64,000 bases of DNA. It comes from Mucilaginibacter rubeus (GTDB lineage Bacteria > Bacteroidota > Bacteroidia > Sphingobacteriales > Sphingobacteriaceae). This document shows positions 1 through 9,648 of the stretch, one piece after another. The stretch is taken from the NCBI RefSeq assembly GCF_014643835.1, contig NZ_BMKD01000001.1, forward strand, positions 62,001 to 126,000, given 5' to 3'. Numbering within the stretch: position 1 is the first letter of the stretch; the number at the start of each line of letters is the position of its first letter. A program made the translations under genes and the position numbers. The notes beneath the pieces were generated by a model. The model was not told the DNA's origin. It did no database searches and was given only the letters and a program-made list of their open reading frames with translations.

Positions 1-354
1 TTAGCCATTTATGGATCAGATCAATGGGTGATGCAATACGATAATGAATTGGGCCCGCCCTGGAAAAATGCTGATAAGTACATTAAGCTATCGTACCCGT
101 TTTTTCATGCCGATAAAATAAAAACGCCAACCCAGTTCATGTCGGGTTTAAAAGATTTTAACGTGCCCACTGGCGGAGGCGAACAAATGTATGAAGCGCT
201 GAGATCGCAGGGTGTGCCAACGCAACTGATACTTTATCCAGGCCAATATCATGGCATCACCGTACCCAGTTACCAGGTTGACCGACTGAAGCGCTATATT
301 GAATGGTTTGATAAATATTTGGCCCCCCAATCCCCTAAAGCGGGAGCTTTTTGA
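1..354 (+). CDS. S9 family (prolyl oligopeptidase-like) peptidase, C-terminal fragment
   Basis: The reading frame is open from the first base of the window, so this is the 3' end of a longer gene cut by the window edge. The visible 117 residues look like the last part of an alpha/beta-hydrolase catalytic domain of the S9 peptidases. An Asp in GLKDFNVP is in the place of the catalytic acid, and the His in YPGQYHGI is the catalytic histidine; the nucleophile serine would lie upstream, outside the window. The chain ends about 50 residues after the His, as is usual for the family. Such proteins are generally exported exopeptidases or acylaminoacyl peptidases in Bacteroidota. The exact subfamily cannot be told. 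A strong terminator follows. Confidence 0.8.
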   Translation, partial: LAIYGSDQWVMQYDNELGPPWKNADKYIKLSYPFFHADKIKTPTQFMSGLKDFNVPTGGGEQMYEALRSQGVPTQLILYPGQYHGITVPSYQVDRLKRYIEWFDKYLAPQSPKAGAF

Positions 355-373
355 TAGGCTAACTTAAAATTTG

Positions 374-407
374 AAAAGGATCGAGCTGTTTAACCCGATC
401 CTTTTTA
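374..407 (+). terminator. rho-independent terminator after the S9 peptidase
   Basis: A 10-bp perfect stem (AAAAGGATCG with CGATCCTTTT) encloses a 12-nt loop and runs into a T-rich tail. It lies 20 nt after the peptidase stop codon. Confidence 0.85.
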
Positions 408-458
408 AATTCTTCAATTCCTCAAATTCGGAGAAATTCGGGGTCAGACATTCTGATT

Positions 459-995
459 TCAGACAACCAGCTTTCCCTCTACCGAATCATCAATAGTTTT
501 GCCGATAGCAGCACCGGCTAGCCGTTTTACAAATGCAACGGCATTGCCATGTTTATTGTCCCAGTAATAGCCTTCAGTTGGTTCAACTTTAATAACGCTG
601 ATGCGCGGATCGTCGATACCTTCGGTAAACCACACTTTGAGTGTCGGTTCCCATAGTTCTTTGATCTTTTCTTTATCTTCGGTAATGGTGGCTATCCCAT
701 AAAGATTTAAAAAGTCAGAATATCCGGAACCCTGGAAAAGCAGATGAACAAAGGGGTCTTTAGCCAACTCCTCATTTTTATGGCTATCATTAGCGCTCAG
801 AAACCAGAAATTGCCCTCATCGTCAATTTTCTGTGCCGACATTGGCCTCACTGAAGCGGGTACGCCTGTTTTAAGACTGCTCACAAAGAAGCAACTTTTT
901 GCGCTTTCGGCAAGTTCTTTAATCTTGGCCAGGGCTTCAGGTCCATTCAAGTCCTTCATATTATCCTCGGGCTGTTGTTGATTGATACTATCCAT
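459..995 (-). CDS. pyridoxamine 5'-phosphate oxidase-fold (general stress protein 26-like) protein
   Basis: This 178-residue protein resembles the split-barrel flavin-binding family of general stress protein 26. The typical pattern is visible: a helical start (EALAKIKELAES), then strands with VRPMSAQKIDDEGNFWFLS, a HLLFQGSGY strand and the GIATITEDKEKIKELWEP segment. The family binds FMN, FAD or related cofactors and is tied to stress responses; the substrate is unknown. The frame is open for 15 more residues to an ATG at 1040, but MDSINQ at 995 fits the family length better; MKDLNG at 959 is another candidate. It is a single gene with no obvious operon partner. Function beyond the fold is inference. 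Confidence 0.75.
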   Translation of the reverse strand: MDSINQQQPEDNMKDLNGPEALAKIKELAESAKSCFFVSSLKTGVPASVRPMSAQKIDDEGNFWFLSANDSHKNEELAKDPFVHLLFQGSGYSDFLNLYGIATITEDKEKIKELWEPTLKVWFTEGIDDPRISVIKVEPTEGYYWDNKHGNAVAFVKRLAGAAIGKTIDDSVEGKLVV

Positions 996-1113
996 TGTTT
1001 CAAGTTTTTGTTGGTAAATGTTATAAGAGTAACCAATCAAAAACTCAATTGTGTGGATTTATTTAACTTAGTAGATAATTATTTAGTTAGAAGTTTTTAT
1101 TAGAGGGGATAGT

Positions 1114-2478
1114 CTACCCAAACACCACCATCCTGTCCGGATATTTGGAAGCATAAGTTGCTACAATATTTTTGATATAGTCATTCCCCGGATAAGGTGT
1201 GAGATAGCTTTTGAGTTGCTGTATATTATTGGCATCAAAATAATGGGAGATATAGCCCATGCCATAAAACTGGCCTTTTTCCACCAAAATACAGCTGTGT
1301 TCATCACCGGTACGGCCCTCATCCCTGATAGCGTACGTTGGTAAAGCTTGCTTAAGCTGATCGATGGCATTGTTAACCTTTTCGTTATAACTGTCGGGAG
1401 GTTCAACACCTTCGCAGGCACAGGTACTTCCTGCTGCACTGACGCAGGGCTCATTGTTTTTTTGTATAAAACAAAGCTTAGGGCACAGGTCAAATGCTTC
1501 TATCAGTTTGTTGAGCAGGTTATAGCCATCAAGCAGGGAATTGCAGGTGTATATCGGGTCGCTGTATTTGCGGTATTTATCAACTGCCAGGCGAATATAC
1601 CCGCGTTGATCTTCAAAAGCGTAAAGACAGAAAGCATTTTCAAAGCGTTTTAACGAGCGATTATATTTGGGCCATAAGCGTTTGATCTCAATAGCTTCCA
1701 ACACAAAGGCGATGAGCTCGGTGCCGCAAACCTGATAGCTGATCTGGTATATATTGCGTAAAAATTCCTGGCGCTGAAAGCCGGGGTTGTTGCCTGTAAA
1801 GTGGCTGCTTACCCTTTTTTTAACGTTTTTGGCTTTACCTACATATATCACTTTGCCTTTTTGATCATGAAAGTAATATACGCCCGGTGTATATGGCAAC
1901 TGGTCAATGTCTTTTTTGGATAGGTTAGGTGGCAGCACCTGATCTTTTGAACCTTGCTTAAGGGATTGTTTAATGTGATTATCGGTATCACTGTTCAGCA
2001 GCAGGGTAAACAGTTCGGCTGTAGCTTCGGCATCGCCCATAGCCCTGTGGCGGTTTTGATTATCGATACCCAGATGTTTGCATAGCCTGCCCAGACTGTA
2101 TGAGGGTAATCCCGGCAATATCTTTCGGCCAAGCCTTACAGTGCAAAGCTTATTGGTTTGCAGATCGTACCCGGCAGCGGCGAGGTGATATCGAACAAAA
2201 GAAAAATCAAAATTTACATTGTGCGCTACAAAGATTTTACCGTGAATGAGGTGGTAAATATCAGCTGCCACATCCTCAAAAGGGGGGGCATCCTTTACCA
2301 TCTCGTTGGTAATACCTGTTAAGGCGCTGATGTAAATAGGGATCTCGCGCTGCGGGTTAACAAGTGTTTCAAACCGCTTTACTACTTTTTTTCCATCATG
2401 TATGCATATGGCTATTTCGGTGATACCATTAGCGCTGGCATGCCCCCCTGTAGTTTCTATATCGACAATTGCATACAT
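1114..2478 (-). CDS. DEDDh 3'-5' exonuclease fused to a GIY-YIG nuclease domain
   Basis: This 454-residue protein joins two nuclease modules. Residues 1-165 form a DnaQ/epsilon-type exonuclease: DIETTG near the N-terminus gives the first acidic pair, NVNFDFSF the second motif and HRAMGDAEA the catalytic His and Asp. From about residue 195 a GIY-YIG domain of the UvrC/Cho type follows (TPGVYYFHD, VIYVGKAKNVKKRVSSHF). The remaining 200 residues resemble the region after the nuclease in Cho-like proteins and contain several cysteines (CPKLCFIQ, CVSAAGSTCACEG) that could bind a metal. The arrangement suggests DNA repair or end processing. Similar epsilon-UvrC-like fusions are known in other bacteria. 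The gene stands alone upstream of a repeat element. Confidence 0.85.
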   Translation of the reverse strand: MYAIVDIETTGGHASANGITEIAICIHDGKKVVKRFETLVNPQREIPIYISALTGITNEMVKDAPPFEDVAADIYHLIHGKIFVAHNVNFDFSFVRYHLAAAGYDLQTNKLCTVRLGRKILPGLPSYSLGRLCKHLGIDNQNRHRAMGDAEATAELFTLLLNSDTDNHIKQSLKQGSKDQVLPPNLSKKDIDQLPYTPGVYYFHDQKGKVIYVGKAKNVKKRVSSHFTGNNPGFQRQEFLRNIYQISYQVCGTELIAFVLEAIEIKRLWPKYNRSLKRFENAFCLYAFEDQRGYIRLAVDKYRKYSDPIYTCNSLLDGYNLLNKLIEAFDLCPKLCFIQKNNEPCVSAAGSTCACEGVEPPDSYNEKVNNAIDQLKQALPTYAIRDEGRTGDEHSCILVEKGQFYGMGYISHYFDANNIQQLKSYLTPYPGNDYIKNIVATYASKYPDRMVVFG

Positions 2479-2530
2479 GATATTTCAAATGTAATATAAA
2501 TTTGCTAATTATTTTAGTGTTGTTTAAAAA

Positions 2531-2694
2531 AGTCGGGAAGTCGGAAAGTCTGCAGTCGGAAAGTCGGAAAGTTTTTTGTTTAAAAGGGATTGCCCAGCTT
2601 ATAAAAACAGAAATAAGGCAAAAGAAAAAGCCCCTGAGAAACTTTCCCAGGGGCTTAAATATCTTTCGGACTTTCCGACTGCGGACTTCCGACT
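2531..2694. repeat. inverted tandem-unit repeat, GTCGGAAA family (copy 1)
   Basis: The left arm (2531-2571) consists of imperfect units like AGTCGGGA and AGTCGGAA in tandem. The right arm (2663-2694) is the reverse complement type (CTTTCGGA, CTTTCCGA, CTGCGGA). The arms could form a long imperfect hairpin. The yidC terminator lies inside the spacer. Related copies are at 14743-14845, 39274-39410, 48465-48499 and 49357-49454. Confidence 0.85.
2621..2656 (-). terminator. terminator of the pyrG-yidC unit
   Basis: Read on the minus strand, a GCCCCTG...CAGGGGC stem with a near-complementary interior is followed by a TTTTTCTTTT tail. It lies about 45 nt after the yidC stop codon, between the arms of a repeat element. 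Confidence 0.85.
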
Positions 2695-2700
2695 AAAGAC

Positions 2701-4548
2701 TTAAGACTTCTTATTTTTATTAGCCTGTATCTGTTGTTGCTGGCGCATCATCTCCTCCATTTTGGCGCCAAAGCCTGATTTTTTCTTCTTAGTATCTTCA
2801 GGTTTCTTTTTGTTTTCCTGGATCTGGGCATGGATTTTTTTATCATCAACCATGAATTTGATCAGGTATTGCTGTAAAAAGGTGAACATGTTGGCCAAAA
2901 AGTAATAATAGTTCAAACCGGCAGGGTAGCTGTTCAGCGTGAAAAGGAAAATCAGCGGAGTAATGTAGCCAATGTATTTCATTTGCCCTGTAGCACCGGA
3001 GATCTGGTTGTTGAAATAAGTATAGATCAACGTTGAAATAGTCATCAGTAGACACATTAAGCTAATGTGGTTAACACCGCCAAGGAAAGCTATCGGAGCA
3101 AATTTAATAACCGAATCATAAGTTGAAAGGTCATGCATCCACAGGAAGCTTTCGCCCCTTAGCTCAAATAGGCTTGGGAAAAAGCGGAAGAACGCGATAA
3201 CTATAGGCATCTGGATGAGCAATGGTAAACAGCCGCCCAATGGGTTAACACCTGCTTTTTTGTAAAGCTTAAGATACTCCTGTTGTAATAATGTAGGGTT
3301 ATCCTCACCAACTTTAGCTTTGATCTCATCCATTTCGGGTTTCAGCACACGCATTTTGGCCATTGAAAGGTATGACTTGTAAGTAAGCGGTGATAACACC
3401 AGCTTAAGCAATACAGTCAATACCAGGATGATCAAACCATAGTTCCAGTTAAACTTGTTAAGAAAGTTAAATACCGGCAATACCGCGAAACGGTTGATGT
3501 ATTTTAACGGTCCCCAGCCCAGGTTAACCAGTTTATCAAGGTCATGCCCCTGGTCTTTAAGCGTATTAAAACGGTTAGGTCCAAAGTAAAACTCCAACGG
3601 TAAAGAACCATCAGTGCCGCGGCTAAGCGACAGGTCGGCTTTCATTTGTTTTACATCGGTGGTATCGTTAAAATCAGTAGCAACAGCAATATCTGTTTTG
3701 GTAATGCCGCCTTTAGCTATCAGCACATTTGAAAAGAAGTGCTGTTTAAAAGCAACCCAGGCCATTTTTTTATCGCTGATGCTTTTTTGATCGTCTTTGC
3801 CTTCGCTTAGGTAATCAGCATCCCCATCGGTATTGTAATAGTACACCGTTGAATACTGACGCTCCATTTTGATGTCTTTTTCCTGTTTGCGCAGGCTGGT
3901 GGCCCAGTTAAGGTTAATGGTGCTGCTGTTGGCAATAACGCCGTCAAGGCCGGTAGGCTTAATGGTTAATCCAAGTTTAAAACCATCACCTTTTAAGCTG
4001 TATATATAATCAATATATTGGGTAGGGCTATAGCTTAAACGCATAGTAACCGAACCGGAATCTTTTTCGGCTATGTTAAGTTCTTTTGCACTTGGGGTAA
4101 AATAGTAATTGTTGGTATTGATATTGGCAACACCGGCGGCAAACTTCAATCCAAATTGGTTATTGTCGCCGCTGAAAAGGACCAGGGGCTTCTTATCAAA
4201 AGTTTTGTAGTTTTTTAACTCAACAGAAGCTACTTTGCCTCCATGGGTGCTTAATTTAATAAGCAACTCTTTATTACCAATGGTAACAAACTCTTCTTTA
4301 CCAACAGATGCGGCGCCAAAAGGCATTTTTAACAAGGCCGAATCAACTTTGGCTGTTTTGGCGGTATCAAACTTGGGTGTGGTTTTAGCAGCAGCGGCAG
4401 CTACAGCGGCGCCGGCTTTTTTCAGCGAATCCTGGTGCTGTACCTCGCGCTCTTTTTTAAGGTCGGCTTCCGATGGCTTTAAAAAGTATATCGAGCCGGC
4501 AATGATCGCCATGATCAGGAATAATCCTGTAAACGTATTTTTATCCAT
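2701..4548 (-). CDS. yidC: membrane protein insertase YidC
   Basis: YidC inserts and folds inner-membrane proteins, alone or with SecYEG. The 615-residue protein starts with a transmembrane segment (residues 5-23, LFLIMAIIAGSIYFL), followed by a large periplasmic beta-domain of about 330 residues. The conserved 60KD_IMP core begins near residue 370 (WNYGLIILVLTVLLKLVL) and includes MRVLKPEMDEIKAK and NPLGGCLPLLIQMPI. The C-terminus is Lys-rich (KKPEDTKKKKSG), probably for ribosome contact. The stop codon falls within the flank of a repeat element. It lies 22 nt downstream of pyrG and probably shares its promoter, an arrangement I believe to be common in this family. Confidence 0.97.
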   Translation of the reverse strand: MDKNTFTGLFLIMAIIAGSIYFLKPSEADLKKEREVQHQDSLKKAGAAVAAAAAKTTPKFDTAKTAKVDSALLKMPFGAASVGKEEFVTIGNKELLIKLSTHGGKVASVELKNYKTFDKKPLVLFSGDNNQFGLKFAAGVANINTNNYYFTPSAKELNIAEKDSGSVTMRLSYSPTQYIDYIYSLKGDGFKLGLTIKPTGLDGVIANSSTINLNWATSLRKQEKDIKMERQYSTVYYYNTDGDADYLSEGKDDQKSISDKKMAWVAFKQHFFSNVLIAKGGITKTDIAVATDFNDTTDVKQMKADLSLSRGTDGSLPLEFYFGPNRFNTLKDQGHDLDKLVNLGWGPLKYINRFAVLPVFNFLNKFNWNYGLIILVLTVLLKLVLSPLTYKSYLSMAKMRVLKPEMDEIKAKVGEDNPTLLQQEYLKLYKKAGVNPLGGCLPLLIQMPIVIAFFRFFPSLFELRGESFLWMHDLSTYDSVIKFAPIAFLGGVNHISLMCLLMTISTLIYTYFNNQISGATGQMKYIGYITPLIFLFTLNSYPAGLNYYYFLANMFTFLQQYLIKFMVDDKKIHAQIQENKKKPEDTKKKKSGFGAKMEEMMRQQQQIQANKNKKS

Positions 4549-4570
4549 TATCTAATTATCGTACAATTAC

Positions 4571-6181
4571 TTATTTTTTGCGGGCATAAGCCAGCGAAGC
4601 GGCGACAAAGTTAATAAAAAGTGGGTGCGGATTAGCAACTGTTGATTTTAATTCGGGGTGAAATTGCGAACCGACAAAAAACGGGTGGTTTTTAAGCTCT
4701 ACAATCTCCACCAGGCCATTGTCAGGATTAATGCCAGATGGGGTAAGGCCCGCAGCCTCATATTGCTTAAGGTACTCGTTATTAAACTCATAACGGTGAC
4801 GGTGCCTTTCCGAAATATGGTTTTTTCCGTAAATAGCCGCCGCTTTAGTGCCTTTTTTAATATCGCAGGGATAAGCGCCTAAACGCATGGTACCGCCTTT
4901 GTTGGTGATATTTTTCTGATCTTCCATCATGCCGATAACCGGGTAAGGGGTTTCGGGGTTCATTTCGGTACTGTTGGCATTCTCAAATCCTAATACATTA
5001 CGGCCAAACTCAACTACCGCACATTGCATACCTAAACAGATACCAAAGAAAGGGATATTATTTTCACGCACATGGCGGATAGCCTGGATCTTACCTTCAA
5101 AACCACGCTCGCCAAATCCTGGGGCAACCAGTACGCCGTGCATGCCCTTTAATTTTTCAACAGCGTTTTCGGGCGTAAGCTGTTCCGAAGGGATATATTC
5201 AATCCGCACTTTACATTCCTGTTTAGCACCTGCATGGATAAAGGCTTCGGTAATAGATTTATAAGCATCCGGCAGCTCCACATATTTACCAACCAGCGCA
5301 ATACGTACATCGGCGGTCGGGTTTTTCAGGCGGCCAAGAAACTCTTTCCAGTTTTCGAGGTTTGGTTCGTTTTTGTGCGGAAGTTTTAATTTAGTCAATA
5401 CGGTTTTGTCAAGCTGTTCTTTCAGCATTAACAGGGGTACATCGTAAATACTTGGTGCGTCAATCGACTCAATAACAGCATTGATATTCACGTTACAAAA
5501 CAGCGCTATTTTTTTGCGGATATCGTTGGTAAGGTGGTGTTCGGTACGGCAAACCAGGATATCGGGCTGGATACCATACTCTAATAACATTTTTACCGAA
5601 TGCTGCGTAGGTTTGGTTTTTAATTCGCCTGCTGCTGCAAGGAATGGTACCAGTGTAAGATGGATAACTAAAGAGTTAGCCGATCCAATTTCCCAGCGGA
5701 ATTGCCTTACAGCCTCAATGTATGGTAATGATTCAATATCGCCTACAGTACCGCCAAGCTCGGTGATCACGATATCGTAATCGCCGCTTTCGCCCAATAT
5801 GCGGAAGTTTCTTTTTATTTCATCGGTAATGTGGGGAACTACCTGTACAGTTTTTCCTAAAAAAGCTCCTTCACGTTCTTTATTAATTACATTTTGATAA
5901 ATGCGGCCGGTAGTGATGTTGTTGGCCTTTGAGGTAGGAGTGTTCAGGAAACGCTCGTAGTGGCCAAGGTCAAGATCGGTTTCGGCACCATCTTCGGTAA
6001 CATAGCATTCGCCGTGCTCATAAGGGTTAAGCGTTCCCGGATCAATATTGATATAAGGATCAAACTTTTGGATGGTTACGCGGTAACCGCGCGATTGAAG
6101 GAGTTTGGCTAAAGAAGCAGAGATTATACCTTTTCCTAACGATGAGGTAACACCGCCCGTAACAAAAATATATTTAGTCAT
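4571..6181 (-). CDS. pyrG: CTP synthase
   Basis: The enzyme converts UTP, ATP and glutamine to CTP, the last step of pyrimidine nucleotide synthesis. The 536-residue chain has the normal length. The N-terminal synthase domain carries [14 protein letters not shown], the nucleotide-binding loop, and [18 protein letters not shown]. The C-terminal class I glutamine amidotransferase domain (from about residue 290) has the nucleophile elbow GICLGMQ and the His-Glu pair in FHPEL. It is the first gene of a two-gene unit with yidC. A TAnnTTTG box lies about 60 nt upstream. Confidence 0.98.
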   Translation of the reverse strand: MTKYIFVTGGVTSSLGKGIISASLAKLLQSRGYRVTIQKFDPYINIDPGTLNPYEHGECYVTEDGAETDLDLGHYERFLNTPTSKANNITTGRIYQNVINKEREGAFLGKTVQVVPHITDEIKRNFRILGESGDYDIVITELGGTVGDIESLPYIEAVRQFRWEIGSANSLVIHLTLVPFLAAAGELKTKPTQHSVKMLLEYGIQPDILVCRTEHHLTNDIRKKIALFCNVNINAVIESIDAPSIYDVPLLMLKEQLDKTVLTKLKLPHKNEPNLENWKEFLGRLKNPTADVRIALVGKYVELPDAYKSITEAFIHAGAKQECKVRIEYIPSEQLTPENAVEKLKGMHGVLVAPGFGERGFEGKIQAIRHVRENNIPFFGICLGMQCAVVEFGRNVLGFENANSTEMNPETPYPVIGMMEDQKNITNKGGTMRLGAYPCDIKKGTKAAAIYGKNHISERHRHRYEFNNEYLKQYEAAGLTPSGINPDNGLVEIVELKNHPFFVGSQFHPELKSTVANPHPLFINFVAASLAYARKK

Positions 6182-6240
6182 GATTTTTTTTGAAAATGAC
6201 CGGGCTTTTATACCGCGGCCAATTGTTTCTGTACGGGATA

Positions 6241-6248
6241 CAAAAGTA
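6241..6248 (-). promoter_or_regulatory. putative -7 element of pyrG-yidC
   Basis: TACTTTTG on the minus strand matches the Bacteroidota TAnnTTTG consensus, with about 55 nt of predicted leader. No clear TTTG -33 element is seen at the expected distance. Confidence 0.6.
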
Positions 6249-6445
6249 CGAAAATTTTCACGCTTCGGCGCATCTGTTTTTAAAAAAGGGAACTGTTAAT
6301 GTAATTTATTTGTAAGTGTTTTATAGAGAGCGCTTTATGGGGATTTCTTGTTCCTTGTGGGCATACGCCCAGAGTTTTAACAGACTTCGGATACACGATA
6401 ATCATCTCTCTTTGATTTAGCGACGAATATTTATAGATATATTAT

Positions 6446-6453
6446 TAAATTTG
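6446..6453 (+). promoter_or_regulatory. putative -7 element of the IPT/TIG lipoprotein gene
   Basis: TAAATTTG matches TAnnTTTG, 24 nt before the ATG at 6478. It is enclosed by an inverted pair, CGACGA at 6421 and TCGTCG at 6454-6459, which could be an operator. Confidence 0.5.
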
Positions 6454-6477
6454 TCGTCGATATATCAACCTAAACCG

Positions 6478-8055
6478 ATGAAATACTTATCTAAACTATT
6501 TTCACTTTTAATTTTGTGGACTTTTTGCATGGGGTGTACCAAGCATGGAGAGTCTGATGTTCTTATACCAATTGTAGATACTATTGCGCCCAATGTGGGC
6601 TCCGCGGGAGATCAGATAAATATTATTGGTTCCAATTTCAGTACAAAAATCAAAGATAATGTCGTTATTTTTGGAGTCGGGCAACCTGCAGTGGTTACAG
6701 CAGCTACGCCTACACGGCTAACAGTAACGATACCAGAAGCATCAGACGGAGCCTGGGTTTTGATGCTCAGGGTTAAAAACAGCCAAACTATTAGAGCTGG
6801 ATTGGTAACAATAGTATCCCTACCCACTATTACCAGCATGTCACCAGTTACTGGACCGGCCGGCACACAAATAACACTTAATGGTACGAACTTTAGCTCC
6901 ACGATTTCTGATAACGTTGTGAAAATTAATGGAGTAGATGCCACTATACAGAAGGTTAGTGATACGCGTTTAACGGCTGTTATACCACCTGGGGCTACCA
7001 GTGGTCCGGTAACTCTTACCGTAAGGGGTAAAAATGCAACTATGATAGCCGGAAGTAACTTTAATAACTTCAAGATCGTTCCGGCTTCTGAATTTGGAAC
7101 GCCAGGTCAGGCCTATGACATCAGTAGTACAGTATCATTTGATTATGCTAATGCAATTGACACCGATGGAAACTTATGGGGTATTAATTCGAAAGACGGC
7201 CAGATATACCAACTTTCATACAAAGACGGCAGTGTACTTAAAAAGGTTAGCATAGCTGATATTGGCTTTGATAATACATTAAGTAGTTATGGCGGCGTTG
7301 GTATAACCCGGGATTCCAACGGTAGGTTACATGCCTATATTGCTGGCGCTTCCTCAACAGGATCAAAAGCTTATGTTGTATCCATCACTAATACAGGTGT
7401 TGTAACTAAGGATTTTGCAACGGTGTTGTTAGGCAGTTCCGGGCTAACGGCACATGATTTTGTTATACTTAGCACGGGCGAGGTATTGACGACAAATGGT
7501 ACAGGTTATTCAACGGATGATAATGACCTGGTTCGGCTAAATACAAACGGCACTTATGATATTTATTACGAAGGTGCTCGTGCAAGAGATTTGGTAGTTG
7601 AAGGTAAAGAATTGTATGTGTTAAGATATTTTAGAGGCGTCCCTACCCATGTGTTAATTGAATTTTATAAACTGGATCATAACAAAGTTAAAACAACAAT
7701 AGGTTTCCCTTATTCTGCTCACAACGCCTCATCGGTTAATTATGTAAACGGTCCGCTAAATTCTGCCGTGTTTTGGCAGTTAGAGGCTTTTACAATGGCT
7801 AATGGTGATATTTACACGGGAGAATCCTATAATCAACTAATACGTAAGGTAGATTTACATACCAGCACACTTGAGGTAACCAAAATAGCTGGGATAGACC
7901 CATATACTCCCTTCCCGCGTCCTTTCCAGGTTTTTACCGGTTCATTTGATAATGTAACACTACCAATGATTACCAGCTTATTATATGACGATAAGCACAA
8001 AGTAATGTATGCTTTCGGTTTTGATGGAAAAATAACAAGATTGGCGCTTAATTAA
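6478..8055 (+). CDS. IPT/TIG-domain lipoprotein with a C-terminal propeller-like region
   Basis: The start at 6478 gives a lipoprotein signal (MKYLSKLF...FCMGC, Cys20) followed by 505 residues. Two IPT/TIG immunoglobulin-like domains are visible: residues about 33-118 (IAPNVGSAGDQINIIGSNFS) and 120-205 (MSPVTGPAGTQITLNGTNFS). They share the pattern P..G..G..I.I.GSNFS and the repeated strand DNVV. The remaining 310 residues contain repeated short patterns like DSNGRLHAYIAG, DLVRLNTNG and ANGDIYTGES, which suggest a beta-propeller like NHL or SMP-30-type proteins. In Bacteroidota such lipoproteins are often surface glycan-binding proteins. No Sus genes are adjacent, so the ligand is unknown. 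It is a single gene with its own promoter. Confidence 0.8.
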   Translation: MKYLSKLFSLLILWTFCMGCTKHGESDVLIPIVDTIAPNVGSAGDQINIIGSNFSTKIKDNVVIFGVGQPAVVTAATPTRLTVTIPEASDGAWVLMLRVKNSQTIRAGLVTIVSLPTITSMSPVTGPAGTQITLNGTNFSSTISDNVVKINGVDATIQKVSDTRLTAVIPPGATSGPVTLTVRGKNATMIAGSNFNNFKIVPASEFGTPGQAYDISSTVSFDYANAIDTDGNLWGINSKDGQIYQLSYKDGSVLKKVSIADIGFDNTLSSYGGVGITRDSNGRLHAYIAGASSTGSKAYVVSITNTGVVTKDFATVLLGSSGLTAHDFVILSTGEVLTTNGTGYSTDDNDLVRLNTNGTYDIYYEGARARDLVVEGKELYVLRYFRGVPTHVLIEFYKLDHNKVKTTIGFPYSAHNASSVNYVNGPLNSAVFWQLEAFTMANGDIYTGESYNQLIRKVDLHTSTLEVTKIAGIDPYTPFPRPFQVFTGSFDNVTLPMITSLLYDDKHKVMYAFGFDGKITRLALN

Positions 8056-8113
8056 GAGAATTTCCTTTAATTAAATTTAAGGGCATTGTATCTATGAAGT
8101 TAGTAAGTTGGCC

Positions 8114-9646
8114 TTACACACTTTCTCTTTGCCTGCTATACATATCTATCTTACGGTGCAACTCGTTAGGATTAAAAGGCTTGCTTACATAATCGTTCAT
8201 ACCTACGGTAAAGGCCATATCCTGGATATCAAGCATGGCAGATGCAGTAAGGGCTATAATGGGCAATTTTTTGTACTTATCATCAGGTAGTTCACGGATA
8301 GCGCGGGTAGCCTGGTAACCATCCATTTCGGGCATTTGCAGATCCATCAAAACCATGTCATAGTCATGGGTTTGCACCAGCATCAGGGCTATCTCGCCGT
8401 TTTCGGCAACATCACATTCAACTTCCCATTGTTTCATGAACTGTTTGGCCAGTATCACATTGATCTGGTTATCTTCGGCAATTAGCAGCCTTGTACCCTT
8501 AAGACTTTTTAAGCGATAAAACTCATCACTATCGGCTGTGCTGCTTAATTGTTTTTTGCTGTTTTTAAAGGTAAGGGTAAAATTAAATACCGAGCCTTTG
8601 CCATATTCGCTTTCAACGGTAATGTCACTACCAAGCAGTTGCAGCAGGCGTTTGGTAATAGTTAAACCCAAGCCTGTACCGCCGTATTTGCGGGTTGTAT
8701 CTGAACTGGCCTGGTTAAAGCTTTCAAAAATATGATCAATTTTATCGGGCGTTATACCTATCCCGGTATCGGATATCTCAAAATCAATGGTTGATGAGTC
8801 AGTTGTGTTGCTTGCTAACGATGCGGTTACCGTTACTCTTCCTTTATGGGTAAATTTAACAGCATTGCTCATCAGGTTGGTGAGGATCTGGCCCAGGCGC
8901 ACCGGATCACCAATGATGGCATTGGGCAAATCCTGGTCCATCATCAGTTTTATCTGGATGTTTTTTTCGTTTGCCTTTTGCAGCAGGGCAAGACGGATAT
9001 TTTTGATCAGATCGGTAAGACTAAAGTCAACGCTTTCAAACTCAACTCCGCCAGCCTCTATCTTGCTGAAATCCAATATGTCATTGATGAGTACCAGCAG
9101 ATTTTCGGCCGAAAACTTCAGGAAGTTCAGAAATTCCATTTGCTCGGGCTTGGGGTCCTGGTGTATGAGCAGGTGAGTAAAACCAATAACGGCGTTCATT
9201 GGCGTACGGATTTCGTGGCTCATAATACTCAGGAATTGCGCCTTAGCCATGGCCGCTTTTTCAGCAAGCTCTTTTGAGTGGATCAGGGCAACTTCCAGTT
9301 CTTTGGCTTTAGCTATGCGCTCGTGCAAAAAGCTGATGATATGGATCAGGTCATCGTCTGAGTCGGAGATGTTTAACTCCACATCGGGATTAAGTGCCCT
9401 GATGGCTTCTTTCAATTGTGAGATGGAGCGCTGTTTGATCTCATTTTGTAACCGCAGGTTATCAGTAACCGTTACATATTCACGCTCACTTACATTAAAG
9501 GCATGGTCTGCAAGCTTTATCGATTTTTCAAAGTTTTTGAAGCTATTGTTTACTGCATCTAAAAACTGCAAAATAGCGCCATCTTCCAGGCATTGTTCGG
9601 GGAGCAATTTTTTTATCTGCTTATCCAATAAGTGATGGTACTCCAT
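8114..9646 (-). CDS. cytoplasmic hybrid sensor histidine kinase
   Basis: This 510-residue protein has no signal or membrane segment. Residues 1-130 are helical and probably coiled coil. The HisKA domain carries SHEIRTPMNAVIGF with His144 as the phospho-acceptor. The ATPase domain shows NAVKFTH (N box), DTGIGI (G1) and GGTGLGLTI (G2). A receiver domain follows (residues about 385-505) with phospho-acceptor Asp435 in MVLMDLQMP and Lys in VSKPFNP. It lies 2 nt downstream of the FIST gene, so the FIST protein probably supplies the sensing function. No HPt or DNA-binding regulator is adjacent, so the output partner is unknown. Confidence 0.9.
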   Translation of the reverse strand: MEYHHLLDKQIKKLLPEQCLEDGAILQFLDAVNNSFKNFEKSIKLADHAFNVSEREYVTVTDNLRLQNEIKQRSISQLKEAIRALNPDVELNISDSDDDLIHIISFLHERIAKAKELEVALIHSKELAEKAAMAKAQFLSIMSHEIRTPMNAVIGFTHLLIHQDPKPEQMEFLNFLKFSAENLLVLINDILDFSKIEAGGVEFESVDFSLTDLIKNIRLALLQKANEKNIQIKLMMDQDLPNAIIGDPVRLGQILTNLMSNAVKFTHKGRVTVTASLASNTTDSSTIDFEISDTGIGITPDKIDHIFESFNQASSDTTRKYGGTGLGLTITKRLLQLLGSDITVESEYGKGSVFNFTLTFKNSKKQLSSTADSDEFYRLKSLKGTRLLIAEDNQINVILAKQFMKQWEVECDVAENGEIALMLVQTHDYDMVLMDLQMPEMDGYQATRAIRELPDDKYKKLPIIALTASAMLDIQDMAFTVGMNDYVSKPFNPNELHRKIDMYSRQRESV

Positions 9647-9648
9647 AA

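Noticed and set aside
2502-2696. Open frame of 64 codons on the plus strand
   Set aside because: It consists of the GTCGGAAA repeat arms and the yidC terminator; the translation is repetitive (SRKVFCL type) and not protein-like.
6612-7073. 153-codon minus-strand frame within the IPT/TIG gene
   Set aside because: It is a shadow of the beta-rich coding sequence; hydrophobic Val/Leu-rich output arises from the complementary strand of Thr/Asn-rich codons.
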